A stretch of DNA of 64,000 nt from DASYDU01 sp050248495. GTDB taxonomy: Bacteria > Planctomycetota > Planctomycetia > Pirellulales > Lacipirellulaceae. The position numbers and the translations under genes were made by a program. Of the stretch, positions 19,732 through 28,212 are shown piece after piece. The notes below the pieces were generated by a model. It did not search any database and had not been told where the DNA came from. It saw nothing but the letters and a program-made list of their open reading frames with translations. Within the stretch, counting starts at the first letter, position 1, and each line of letters opens with the position of its first letter. The stretch is taken from the NCBI GenBank assembly GCA_050248495.1, contig JBFWSG010000004.1, forward strand, positions 124,001 through 188,000, written 5' to 3'.

Positions 19732-20517
19732 CTAAGTGCCGGCCTGTCCTAGAGTACGGAGCAGATCTGCGTGCAGTTCGTTGCCCGCGGCGGCCGCAAA
19801 ATGGGGCTGCCAAATGTTGAAGTCCCCGCCATCGCGCCCCGTGACGATGCCGCCCGCCTCGCGCACCAACAGGACTCCCGCCGCCACGTCCCAGGGCTGA
19901 ATCTTGGTGGCCCAGAAGGCATCGAGTCGACCGTGGGCGACGTACGCCAGGTTGAGTGCTGCCGAGCCGCTGCGGCGTACCGCCTGGCTCACTTGAATTA
20001 CGCGCACCATATCCATCAAGTCGGGAGACTCGGGCCCTACGCGCGGCGGCAGGCTCACCGCGACTAGCGCGTCGCTCACCGTTTGTACATCGCTCGTCGC
20101 CAGCCGCATTCCATTGCAAAACGCACCGTGGCCCTCTTTTGCGGTGTACATCTCGTTTGCTAGCGGGTCAAATATCACGCCCGCCAGCAGCCGATTTCCC
20201 TGGGCCACCGCCACCGAGACCGCGTAGCAGGGGTAGCCGTGAATGTAATTCGTCGTTCCATCCAACGGATCCACCAACCACACGAAGTCATCCTCGCCCA
20301 CTTCGACCTGCGAAGTCTTCTCTTCACCGACAAACAGGTGATGCGGGAAGCGAACGGCAATCTCCGCGCGCACCGCCGCCTGAGATGCCAGATCCGCGTC
20401 GGTCACCAGATCGGCCGGCCCTTTTTCGCGCGCTTGAAACTTGCCCCTCCAAGCCAACAGCTCGCTAGCCCCGGCGCGGGCTGCTGATTCACATGTCTCA
20501 ACAAGCTCATGCATCAT
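19732..20517 (-). CDS. suhB: Inositol monophosphatase family protein
   Basis: This 261-residue, Mg-dependent sugar or inositol phosphatase has the full family signature. GEEK (E65/E66) and DPLDGTTN (D83, D86) form the metal site, and WDVAAG (D210) the second half of it. The likely reaction is dephosphorylation of myo-inositol-1-phosphate or a related sugar phosphate. The symbol follows the closest well-known bacterial member and substrate specificity is not proven. It lies 176 bases upstream of the giant-protein operon on the same strand and may share its transcript. The start is the first of two adjacent ATG codons. Confidence 0.92.
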   Translation of the reverse strand: MMHELVETCESAARAGASELLAWRGKFQAREKGPADLVTDADLASQAAVRAEIAVRFPHHLFVGEEKTSQVEVGEDDFVWLVDPLDGTTNYIHGYPCYAVSVAVAQGNRLLAGVIFDPLANEMYTAKEGHGAFCNGMRLATSDVQTVSDALVAVSLPPRVGPESPDLMDMVRVIQVSQAVRRSGSAALNLAYVAHGRLDAFWATKIQPWDVAAGVLLVREAGGIVTGRDGGDFNIWQPHFAAAAGNELHADLLRTLGQAGT

Positions 20518-20724
20518 GCAAAACTCTGCTGTTTACGCTGAGATTTCAGCGGAAAACCGTGGCGTAATCACGCCACGTGCGACAGACGCTGTTCTCCGTA
20601 ACTGTGCGGCACACAAGGACTAATGTTGCCTGACAAAATCTATTCAGAAAACTGTCCCAGATTTTGTCCCAAAACTATGGACACGGGCAGTGAAACGGGT
20701 ATCATCATTACAGGAACAACAGTT

Positions 20725-20899
20725 GGTCGGCTAGGGTGTCTTCTGAGCCGCAAGCAGCCACGAAGTTTTAACTAGTGGAAGGCGATTGCCTGATCTTTAT
20801 TATCCCCAAGTCTTGTAAGTAACCTGCTTGGGAAACACTTAGGCCTCTTCTCTGTTCCGGCCCCGTCGCTTCATCCTCGGATGTTCGGCGGGGTTTTTT
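20725..20899 (+). ncRNA. Possible structured RNA with terminator
   Basis: No protein fits this gap. The sequence GGTCGGCTAGGGTGT (20725-20739) can pair, with a bulge and a wobble, to ACACTTAG (20835-20842) and CCGGCC (20857-20862). A separate hairpin CCCAAG...CTTGGG occupies 20805-20832, and a terminator ends the segment at 20899. The layout, long interrupted pairing enclosing a hairpin, is reminiscent of a 6S-like or regulatory RNA, but I cannot assign a family. Two bases are shared between the closing pairing and the terminator stem, which weakens the model. Confidence 0.3.
20861..20899 (+). terminator. Intrinsic terminator
   Basis: CCCCG (20861-20865) pairs with CGGGG (20889-20893), followed directly by six T residues (20894-20899). 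It reads on the + strand, 42 bases before the start of the next + gene. It therefore ends an upstream transcript or acts as an attenuator for that gene. Confidence 0.6.
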
Positions 20900-20941
20900 A
20901 TTGGACTCGTGCGAACTACGAGCGCGTGGAGCGATCCTGGT

Positions 20942-21688
20942 ATGGATGACGCAGACTTCTGGTTGATGTTTCGACGCGCTGCCAAGCTTTCGGGATCGAC
21001 GTTACAAGCGAGAGTGAATCTCGATCGCCCCGATGAAGGAATCCAAGCGTTCAATGCCACCACAGATCGCTGCGACTTTCGTTTGCTGAGCATTTCGCCG
21101 GACGAACATGGCGGCTGGCCAGCAAAGTTGGTCGACACTTATACGCGCGGCGGCGACACGGTGGCTGCCTACGCGGGGACGGAATCCTGGCCGTTCGCAC
21201 CGCAAATCTATTGGACTGCAGAGACGAACCAACTTGGCGGCGCTGCTGTTCATTCGCTCTCGGTCGTGATTTCCATTCAGACCGATCGTCTCGACACCCA
21301 TCCACAAATCTTCGTGCGTTCGAGCTTGCCGGCCGACGAGGTGCTCCGAGTGAGCGTCGCGGGCGACGAGCTGCTGGTCGATTCTCATGCGGATGGCGAG
21401 TTGCACATCGATCCGCAGGCGGTCGCCTGTTGCCAGCTGTGGCGTTTGCCGGGCGGCGAACTGACCTATGCCGAAATCGTTCCGGCGAGCGATTTCTCCC
21501 AGCTTTCGGTGGAGCGCGTCGGCCGCCAGGCCGCTTCGCGTTGGAAATTGTTCGCCGAGTTCTTGGAAAAAGGCGTCATTCGCCGCGCGCGCCTGCAAGC
21601 GATGTTCTTGCCGCGGGAGGACGATGTGCAACTCGCCGCGGAATGCTGTCAGGCGATCGACCGTCGCCCGCTGCCCCTCACCACATGA
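20942..21688 (+). CDS. Conserved-looking protein of unknown function
   Basis: This is a 248-residue protein taken from the ATG at 20942; an upstream in-frame start at 20909 is close to the terminator and unlikely. It has no signal peptide or membrane segment. The N-terminal part (SISPDEHGGWPAKLVDTYTRGG, YAGTESWPFAPQIYWTAET) is rich in aromatic residues. The middle is beta-rich. The C-terminus is helical (ASRWKLFAEFLEKGVIRRARLQAMFLP). It is probably cytosolic. I do not recognise a family. Confidence 0.75.
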   Translation: MDDADFWLMFRRAAKLSGSTLQARVNLDRPDEGIQAFNATTDRCDFRLLSISPDEHGGWPAKLVDTYTRGGDTVAAYAGTESWPFAPQIYWTAETNQLGGAAVHSLSVVISIQTDRLDTHPQIFVRSSLPADEVLRVSVAGDELLVDSHADGELHIDPQAVACCQLWRLPGGELTYAEIVPASDFSQLSVERVGRQAASRWKLFAEFLEKGVIRRARLQAMFLPREDDVQLAAECCQAIDRRPLPLTT

Positions 21689-22070
21689 TGGCCACGTGCA
21701 GCCGCCGTGCGCCTCCACGGTTCGTGGCGAATCAATCGACATCGGATTGTGACGGCACTGCCGTCTATGCCAGCCACCCAGCAAATCTGCATGGCGAAGC
21801 TGCGCCTTCGGCCCGCCGGAAATCTCGCCCGATGCTATAAGCTTCCGATAGTACTCGGGACTATCGACGCACAACCGGTGTGACAAGCTGCGTGCCAATC
21901 AGGCATTTTTGCTCAGCTTTGGAAGACGAACCACCGGATTGCCCAGCGGACCATCAAACTATCTGCCACCGGTCGGGACGGCGAACCTGCCCCTTGTCGT
22001 TTCGGCCGGTGGCCCCTTTTCTTTCGTGGTATGCACGTGTCACGTTGCCGCTGCGGAAGCGTGGCGAATA
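21689..22070. other. Intergenic between convergent genes
   Basis: These 382 bases separate convergent genes. I see no coding frame of merit. A short CGGCCGGTGGCC inverted segment near 22002 could contribute to termination, but there is no T-run. Confidence 0.45.
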
Positions 22071-23105
22071 TCAAAGCGCGCTTGCGTCGATAACCGTCCC
22101 ATCGTCGCGCCGACACAATAGCTGGAACACTGCGTTGGCGATCTCGTAGCTGATGCCGCGCACCGAACCGTCGGCGAAGGCTGCGTTCAGCCCTTCGACG
22201 TGCGCCGAACCGAACATTTGCCAGTAAGCGATCGCTCCCAAGGGCTCATCTCGAACTGGACCATACATCGAGCAGCGCACGGTCGACCAGTTCCAGCCCT
22301 GGTAGAACCCCATGTCCGCAAAGGCGATGTTGCCCCACGGCGCTTGCGGAGTTTCCTCGTCGAATCGCCCCGGCTCATATCGCGCGGGGTCGATGAATTT
22401 TTCCGCAAACAGCACGACGTTGCTGGTCCCGTCGGTCAGTTGTGCAAGCTTCGAGGCGGCAAAGGCAACGTTGGCCTTGCCGCCGCGCGAGAAGGCCGTG
22501 TTGCGATAGAAGGGATGATTTAAATTATCGCCCATCCCATCGCCCCACATGTTCCAGCACCCGCCGCTATTGCCCCCCTTGCCCGCCCCGGCCGTTGAAT
22601 CCTTCCACAGCGGCATCGCGTAATCGTTGAGTCCCACGATCTTGCCATCGAGCCCGGCTCGGGTCATCGGCCGGCGGCGAGTGGGGCAATAATACTCATT
22701 CACCATCAGGCTGCAGACCACGTCGTCGTCCTCGGCAGCGTGCGCGACGGATTGTTCGAGGTACGGCAAGATTTGCAGCAGCGTGCCTGCCTGTTGATAG
22801 GGCCGGCCCTGAGCCGAGGTCACCTTGCCTGCGGCGCGCGTGACCACCGCGTGGCCCTGACTGTCGATCGCGTTGTTGCCCGAGGTGGGCAACACACGCA
22901 GCGCATCGTGATGATTAAGCACCGCCAGCGCGATTTGCCGCAGACTATTCTGACAGTGGGTGAGCCGCGCCGCTTCCCGTGCCGCCTGGACCGCCGGCAA
23001 CAGCAAGGCCACTAGCAAACCGATGATCGCAATCACGACCAACAGCTCGACAAGCGTGAATCCGCTGTAGCCCCGGCCGCCCTTTCGTCTCATCGGCGAC
23101 CTCAT
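22071..23105 (-). CDS. DUF1559 prepilin-like protein
   Basis: The protein has 344 residues from the ATG at 23103-23105, which overlaps the stop of the upstream lipoprotein gene (ATGA). The N-terminus is a short basic leader, then a type IV prepilin cleavage and methylation motif GFTLVELLVVIAII with a long hydrophobic helix, then the LLPAVQAAREAARLTHCQNSLRQI signature. The rest matches the DUF1559 (SBP_bac_10) family, which is hugely expanded in planctomycetes, and includes the DGSVRGISYEIANAVFQLL C-terminus. It is probably processed by a prepilin peptidase and assembled in the envelope. The precise function of the family is unknown. Confidence 0.93.
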   Translation of the reverse strand: MRSPMRRKGGRGYSGFTLVELLVVIAIIGLLVALLLPAVQAAREAARLTHCQNSLRQIALAVLNHHDALRVLPTSGNNAIDSQGHAVVTRAAGKVTSAQGRPYQQAGTLLQILPYLEQSVAHAAEDDDVVCSLMVNEYYCPTRRRPMTRAGLDGKIVGLNDYAMPLWKDSTAGAGKGGNSGGCWNMWGDGMGDNLNHPFYRNTAFSRGGKANVAFAASKLAQLTDGTSNVVLFAEKFIDPARYEPGRFDEETPQAPWGNIAFADMGFYQGWNWSTVRCSMYGPVRDEPLGAIAYWQMFGSAHVEGLNAAFADGSVRGISYEIANAVFQLLCRRDDGTVIDASAL

Positions 23106-23572
23106 CGATTCTTGGCGACGGTATCCCGCAAAGGCGTCAGCGATTGGGCATCGACACACTCGACCTTGCCGTCGGCGAACGCGACAAACTGCGTTCCCTC
23201 CCGGCCCTTGGCCTCCAAGGCGATCGGCGCCGCGCGAGCGCCCTGCGCTGTTTCGATGGGTACACCGTAACGCACGATGAATGTTGCCCCGTCGCGCTCC
23301 GAAACCAAGAGCGACGGCGCGTCCTCGACGCCAAGTTTCTGACGAGTAATCTTCGCCGCAACTGATTCGGCCAGCTGATTCCGCAGCTCGGTTTCATTGG
23401 CTGGGCCCTGGCCGCGGGCCGCAGCAAACTCCAGATAGGCAACAGATATAACGCGCAGCCGGCTCTCCGTCTGCCGTGATGCCTCGTCCATCCCGCCGCA
23501 GCCAGACACACCCCACAACATCGCGCCCGCACCCGCGACCGCCAGCGCATGGATTCCGTTCAACTTCGCCAT
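23102..23572 (-). CDS. Small putative lipoprotein
   Basis: This 156-residue protein has a hydrophobic leader whose end, LWGVSGC, resembles a lipobox. The mature part is a helical then beta-rich domain (LRVISVAYLEFAAARGQGPANETELRNQL, EGTQFVAFADGKVECVDAQSLTPL). The YLEF/FADGKVE pattern is common in planctomycete proteins encoded beside DUF1559 genes. Its start overlaps the kinase gene by 13 bases and its stop overlaps the DUF1559 start by four. The three are therefore one translationally coupled operon. Function unknown; probably works with the prepilin-like protein. Confidence 0.85.
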   Translation of the reverse strand: MAKLNGIHALAVAGAGAMLWGVSGCGGMDEASRQTESRLRVISVAYLEFAAARGQGPANETELRNQLAESVAAKITRQKLGVEDAPSLLVSERDGATFIVRYGVPIETAQGARAAPIALEAKGREGTQFVAFADGKVECVDAQSLTPLRDTVAKNR

Positions 23573-25623
23573 ACTGCATCCCCGTTGGCCTCAGCAGCCT
23601 GGTGCGGAAGCCTGGTGCCCGGGACCTGGTGGTCACGAATGTCCTCGTGTTCCAGCTCGATGCGCGGGCCAAAGCTCCGGCCAATCGGTGGCGCCGCCAG
23701 CAACTCCTTCACATGGCCCGGCAGGACCGGCTTCACCAGGTGGTGATCGAAGCCCGCCTCTTTCGTCCGCCGCCGATCGTCCTCTTGGCCCCAGCCGGTG
23801 GTGGCCACCAACAGCAAGTCCTGCCCCCACGCTTCCTCACGGATTCGCCGCGCCGCATCGAACCCGTTGAGCCGCGGCATGCCGAGATCCATGAAGATCA
23901 CTTCCGGCCGGAATTCTTCCGCCGCGGCAACCGCCTCCATGCCGTCGCGGGCCTGCCGCACGTCGTGACCCATCAGGCTCACCAGCAGCGACAACGACTT
24001 GAGCGCATCTGGATTGTCGTCCACCACGAGAATTCGTCGCTGCGCGCCCGGATGCGGCGCGGAGCGAATCGACGTTTCATCGCCCGGCGGAGTCGCAGCG
24101 CGCATCAAGGGCAGCCGCACGCAAAAACGGCTCCCCTGTCCCAAACCGCCGCTCGCTGCCACTACGCTCCCGCCGTGCATTTCCACCAGCCGTTGCACCA
24201 GGGTGAGCCCGATCCCTAAGCCCTGATGCCCGCTTTCCTTCGCGTCGCGGACCTGCATGAACATGTCGAAGATCACGCCTAGCTGATCCGAAGCAATGCC
24301 GCGCCCGTTGTCGACGACCGTGATCGCCGCCTCCTCCCCCTGCACTTCGCACACCAGTTCGATCCGTCCGCCGTGCGGCGTATATTTCGCCGCGTTGTTC
24401 AGCAAGTTGGAGAGCACCTGCGTAATGCGGCTCGGGTCGGCGTAGAGCGTGACCTCGTTCGACGGCAGCCGCACGACGAACTTGTGCCTGGCTTCTTCGA
24501 GCGCCGGCCGCACGGCGTCCACCGCGTTTCGCACCACCTCGCTCAGCGCTACCTGGCTGCAACGCAGTTCCAGCTTCCCGCGCGTGATCCGCGACACGTC
24601 GAGCAGGTCGTCGATCAGACGGACCATGTGTTGCGTTTGCCGCTCCATCATCGCGAGGACTTCCTCGGTGGTTTCCGCGTCGTCCGCCGACACCTTCATC
24701 AGCTCCAGGCCCATCGAAATCGGCGCCAGCGGATTGCGCAGCTCATGTGCCAGCGTCGCTAGAAACTCGTCCTTGCGCTTATCCGCGTTTCGCAGCGCCC
24801 GCTCCGTACGCAGCCGTTCCGTCTCGTCGCGGATCACCAGCACCACGCCTTCGATCGAATTCTCCCTGCTCCGAATCGGTGCGGCGGTATAGGACACCGG
24901 CATCGCGCGGTCATTACGCGTGGTGAGCATCATCCGCACCGTCTCTTTCGACGCCTCCTGCTCGCGCAGCGTCCGCTGTACCGGATTCTCGATCGGTTCC
25001 TGCGATTGGGCGTCGCACAGCGCGAAGACGTCCCGCACCGGCTTGCCCAGCGATTCCGACAACGACCAACCGGTCATCGCCTCCGCCGTCGGGTTCATCT
25101 GCGTAACACGTCCTTCGCCGTCGGCCACCACGACGCCGTCCGCCATGCAGGAAAGCGTGGTCAACATTTGCTCGCGTTGCGAAATCGCTTCCAGGTGCCG
25201 CTCATGGGCCTTGCGTTGCGCTCGGTGCCGGGCCTCGCTCAGCACCGCCACGATGCTCCCCACGGAATAAAACGCCACCAGGCTGACGATTCCCTGCAGC
25301 GTCGCCGGCGAGTGGACGCCGCGCTCCGGCTGAAACCACAACGCGTTGGCAAACAGAATCAACGTCTGGCACAGCAGGCTCGGCCCCAAGCCGCCGACCC
25401 AGGCCGCCACTAGCATCCCCGTGAGCAAGATCGCAAATCCACTTCGCCCCAACACCGGATCGAGTGCGTACCGCAGCGCCAGGGCGGTCGCCGTCACCAG
25501 TAGCGCGCTAAGATATCGAATCGCCGCCGGTCGCAGCCGCTCCCAACTCAGTCGATCGGGCGCGAACCACGATCGCGGTTTGGCGATCCTGTTGACATTG
25601 ATCCCCAGCGAAATTGGCGGCAT
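23560..25623 (-). CDS. Hybrid sensor histidine kinase
   Basis: The protein has 687 residues. The N-terminus (about 35-130) has several membrane helices resembling the KdpD-type DUF4118 sensor module. A PAS domain follows (about 150-270, ADGVVVADGEGRVTQMNP), then a HisKA dimerisation domain with the phospho-accepting H293 in LAHELRNP. The HATPase domain has N410 in the N box and DNGRG (about 438-442). A fused receiver domain (about 529-645) carries VVDDN and the phospho-acceptor D579 in FMDLGMP. All catalytic residues are present. A polar tail of about 40 residues ends it. No separate regulator gene is adjacent; it heads the operon with the lipoprotein and DUF1559 genes. Confidence 0.93.
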   Translation of the reverse strand: MPPISLGINVNRIAKPRSWFAPDRLSWERLRPAAIRYLSALLVTATALALRYALDPVLGRSGFAILLTGMLVAAWVGGLGPSLLCQTLILFANALWFQPERGVHSPATLQGIVSLVAFYSVGSIVAVLSEARHRAQRKAHERHLEAISQREQMLTTLSCMADGVVVADGEGRVTQMNPTAEAMTGWSLSESLGKPVRDVFALCDAQSQEPIENPVQRTLREQEASKETVRMMLTTRNDRAMPVSYTAAPIRSRENSIEGVVLVIRDETERLRTERALRNADKRKDEFLATLAHELRNPLAPISMGLELMKVSADDAETTEEVLAMMERQTQHMVRLIDDLLDVSRITRGKLELRCSQVALSEVVRNAVDAVRPALEEARHKFVVRLPSNEVTLYADPSRITQVLSNLLNNAAKYTPHGGRIELVCEVQGEEAAITVVDNGRGIASDQLGVIFDMFMQVRDAKESGHQGLGIGLTLVQRLVEMHGGSVVAASGGLGQGSRFCVRLPLMRAATPPGDETSIRSAPHPGAQRRILVVDDNPDALKSLSLLVSLMGHDVRQARDGMEAVAAAEEFRPEVIFMDLGMPRLNGFDAARRIREEAWGQDLLLVATTGWGQEDDRRRTKEAGFDHHLVKPVLPGHVKELLAAPPIGRSFGPRIELEHEDIRDHQVPGTRLPHQAAEANGDAVWRS

Positions 25624-25974
25624 TGAGTCAAACTGCCCAAAGAGTCGAATTTCGAGCGCCCACTGATTTCAATACGACCACCCTGGCCGCCCGCGAATCG
25701 TTTCGCTGGGGCGACTTGGAACCTCTCCGCGATGAACCCCGGTGTTGCGGACAGCGGCCGTTGTGCTTGGGGGCGGCGACGATCCGCGTCGATTTTCCCG
25801 GGGATTCTTAAGTCCGCCCCTTTAGAGCAATCGTCATGCCTGAGCCGCGCTCCGGAGGCTCGGTTGTGCAAAGATGCGCCCTGCGTTCGTCCCACGTTCA
25901 CCTAGTCGTTGCCGCTCGGAGCAAGTAACTTGGCGCCTTTACGTCAGGGGTGAAAAAGCCGCGAGTTACCCCAC
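25624..25974. other. Intergenic, divergent kinase / threonine aldolase
   Basis: These 351 bases lie between divergent genes and should hold two promoters. No ORF with protein character, and no clear operator, was seen. Confidence 0.5.
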
Positions 25975-27039
25975 ATGACCCGCCATTTACCCGCTCCTCC
26001 CGACGACGGCCGCCGGCAGTTCGCCAGCGACACCAACGCCGGAATCTGCCCGGAAGCCTGGGATGCGCTCGTGGCCGCCAACGAAGGGCACCTGCCGGCC
26101 TACGGTGACGACCGCCTCACGGCCCGCGCCTGCGACTCCCTCCGCGAGCTCTTCCAAACCAATTGCGAAGTGTTCTTCGTCGCCACCGGCACCGCCGCCA
26201 ACGCGCTGGCCCTCGCTTCGCTTTGCCAGTCGTATCACGCCATCGTTTGCCACGAGTTGGCCCACATCGAAACCGATGAATGCGGCGCCCCGGAATTCTT
26301 CTCCAATGGGACGAAGTTGCTCCTGGCCGAGGGCGAGCTCGGCAAGCTCTCGCCCGCCGCCGTCGAGGCGATCGTCACCAAACGGACCGACGTCCATTAT
26401 CCCCACCCCCGCGTGCTGAGCGTCACGCAGGCGACCGAAGTCGGCACCGTCTATCGGCCCGATGAGCTACGGGCACTCGGCGAAACCTGCCGCTCGCTGG
26501 GGCTCAAGTTCCACATGGACGGCGCCCGCTTCGCCAACGCCGTGGCCGCCCTCGGCGTCGAACCGAAGGAAATCACCTGGCAGGCCGGCGTCGACGTCCT
26601 CTCTTTCGGCGGCGCAAAAAATGGCCTCGCGCTTGGCGACGCCGTCGTGTTCTTTGATCGTTCGCTGGCCGAAGGATTCGAGTACCGCTGCAAGCAAGCC
26701 GGACACCTGCTTTCGAAGCTCCGTTTCGTCGCCGCCCCCTGGGTCGGCGTCCTGGAGTCGGGCGCCTGGCTCCGCAACGCCGCGCAGGCCAACCAGATGG
26801 CCGCACTGCTCGCCGACGATTTGCGCGGCGTTGGGGGCGTCGAGGTGATGTTCCCCCGCGAAGCCAACTCAGTGTTCGTCCGCCTCGACCCCGCCCACCG
26901 CGACGCCATGTGGGCCCGCGGCTGGCGCTTCTACGACTTCATCGGCGCCGGCGGGGCCCGGCTGATGTGCTCTTGGGACACCACCGAGGCCGACGTGAAA
27001 GCCTTGGCATCCGACTTGCGCGACGTCGCCGCACGCTAG
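25975..27039 (+). CDS. Low-specificity threonine aldolase family
   Basis: This 354-residue PLP enzyme of fold type I is likely to cleave L-threonine or a related beta-hydroxy amino acid to glycine and an aldehyde. Family landmarks are FASDTNAGICPEAWDAL, VATGTAANALALASL, CHELAHIETDECGAPEF, the HMDGARFANA aspartate that binds the PLP ring nitrogen (D182), and the Schiff-base lysine K215 in SFGGAKNG. Length is typical. The ATG at 25975 is supported by the N-terminal alignment. It converges with the toxin gene, whose stop is only five bases away. Confidence 0.92.
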   Translation: MTRHLPAPPDDGRRQFASDTNAGICPEAWDALVAANEGHLPAYGDDRLTARACDSLRELFQTNCEVFFVATGTAANALALASLCQSYHAIVCHELAHIETDECGAPEFFSNGTKLLLAEGELGKLSPAAVEAIVTKRTDVHYPHPRVLSVTQATEVGTVYRPDELRALGETCRSLGLKFHMDGARFANAVAALGVEPKEITWQAGVDVLSFGGAKNGLALGDAVVFFDRSLAEGFEYRCKQAGHLLSKLRFVAAPWVGVLESGAWLRNAAQANQMAALLADDLRGVGGVEVMFPREANSVFVRLDPAHRDAMWARGWRFYDFIGAGGARLMCSWDTTEADVKALASDLRDVAAR

Positions 27040-27043
27040 GTGC

Positions 27044-27472
27044 CTATTTTGATGAGTCTTCCCAAGGATTCACGAGCATCACGCCGGTCAACTCGAAATG
27101 GGCTACGTTGCGCGTCATCAAGTGGAGCCCGTGGCGCAGAGCTGTGGCAGCAATCAGGCCATCGATCGCTGGGATCGGTTGACCTTGCTTCTCACACTTG
27201 CCAGCCATTTCGCCCCAGATGATGGCCGTATCAGAGTCAACCGGCAAGACGCGGTCGCGCGCGGACAGAACGAGTCGGTCAAACCACGTTGTGAGCGTGC
27301 GCTTCTTGGCAGTCGCTTTGAGTTTATCGATCCCTTTCTTGAGCTCGCCGAGCGTCAGCACGCTAAGGTAGACGTCATCCTCCGCCAGCGCTTCAAAGCG
27401 CTGCCGCACTCGGGCGTTTCCCTGCCGGCGCTGCACTTCCGAGAGCACGCAGGTGTCGACAAGAGTTCTCAC
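27044..27472 (-). CDS. vapC: PIN-domain toxin, VapC type
   Basis: This 142-residue PIN-domain ribonuclease has the expected acidic residues: D6 in LVDTCVLSE, a glutamate in TLGELKKG, the D in AIDGLIAA and the D/N position in LMTRNVAHF. VapC toxins cut RNA, often tRNA or rRNA, when the antitoxin is lost. The gene starts ten bases after the antitoxin stop. Length is normal and no damage is visible, so it is probably active. Confidence 0.92.
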   Translation of the reverse strand: MRTLVDTCVLSEVQRRQGNARVRQRFEALAEDDVYLSVLTLGELKKGIDKLKATAKKRTLTTWFDRLVLSARDRVLPVDSDTAIIWGEMAGKCEKQGQPIPAIDGLIAATALRHGLHLMTRNVAHFELTGVMLVNPWEDSSK

Positions 27473-27482
27473 GAATCAGCTC

Positions 27483-27728
27483 TCACAAATCTAACTCCCG
27501 GCCGCCCGAAGGGTCTCGATCGAGGTCAACACCCTCGAGACTGGGGCCTTGAAGGATCATCTGCTTGAGGCTCGGCAAGCTCCCCTTCAGCCGCCGGTAC
27601 TCGTCGCCGTCCAAAACGACATACTGGCGATCTCGGCGAGTGATAATCTGAGCCTGCCGCTCCGCCAGATTGAGCACCTCACTCAGCTTGCTCTTAGCGT
27701 CGGCAATGCTCCATTTGGATGACGGCAT
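27483..27728 (-). CDS. Phd/YefM-type antitoxin
   Basis: The protein has 81 residues from the ATG at 27726-27728, with AAGGAG seven bases upstream. A TTG six bases earlier is in frame but too close to that site. The N-terminus WSIADAKSKLSEVLNLAERQ and ITRRDRQYVVLDGDEYRRL match the Phd/YefM DNA-binding fold. The C-terminus (LILQ-like to GGRELDL) is the usual toxin-binding part. It should neutralise the PIN toxin and repress its own promoter at the palindrome just upstream. Confidence 0.9.
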   Translation of the reverse strand: MPSSKWSIADAKSKLSEVLNLAERQAQIITRRDRQYVVLDGDEYRRLKGSLPSLKQMILQGPSLEGVDLDRDPSGGRELDL

Positions 27729-27739
27729 GGACAAACTCC

Positions 27740-27760
27740 TTGACTAGTCAATCTAGTCAA
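27740..27760 (-). promoter_or_regulatory. Probable antitoxin operator
   Basis: TTGACTAGTCAA (27740-27751) is a perfect 12-base palindrome. Its right half, CTAGTCAA, is repeated at 27753-27760, nine bases on. The palindrome touches the Shine-Dalgarno of the antitoxin gene, so bound antitoxin would block both transcription and ribosome access. This matches autoregulation by Phd/YefM proteins; the binding itself is inferred. Confidence 0.7.
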
Positions 27761-28212
27761 ATTCTCGCCCGCATTCTGCCCAAAGTCAAGGAGCGCAGGA
27801 ATACCGCCTGTTGCAGGCACGTTCCGCGTACCGAAGCTGTCCCGCCAAAACGGGGCGATATCTCCAATCCGCCGGCGGAGCACGGAGTGCAACTGCTACT
27901 TAAATTCGCCCGTAGCGTTCGAAAGAATTCCACCAAGAATATACGAACCCGTGCGTCTTCGATTCGTGCTACTCGTGCTATTCGTGGTTTCTCCTGAATG
28001 TTTGTAGCGCTACCACGGTACAAAGCCGGCGATGAATCCAGCACAAGGTGCCTCGGCGCCCTCGGCGGATTCCCAGGTTTTTCCGCGGCCCTGCCCGATT
28101 AATGCAGGGTCGGGGAGAATAGCCTAGAATCTAGAATGCTCCCGCCGGTCGCTCGTCGGCGATGGTGCAGGCCCACCCGACCGATTTTCATGCCATTTAG
28201 CGCTGCCGTCCG
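27761..28212. other. Intergenic, no gene seen
   Basis: These 452 bases precede dedA. They contain a run of related short motifs (ATTCGTGCTACTCGTG and GCTATTCGTGG, about 27962-27987) and a partly palindromic stretch around AGAATCTAGAATGCT (about 28126-28140). No protein-like frame was found. Confidence 0.45.

Noticed and set aside
20739..20775. AAGCAGCCA motif resembling SRP RNA domain IV
   Set aside because: The bases between the two strands are too few for the helix and tetraloop of SRP RNA, so the similarity is by chance.
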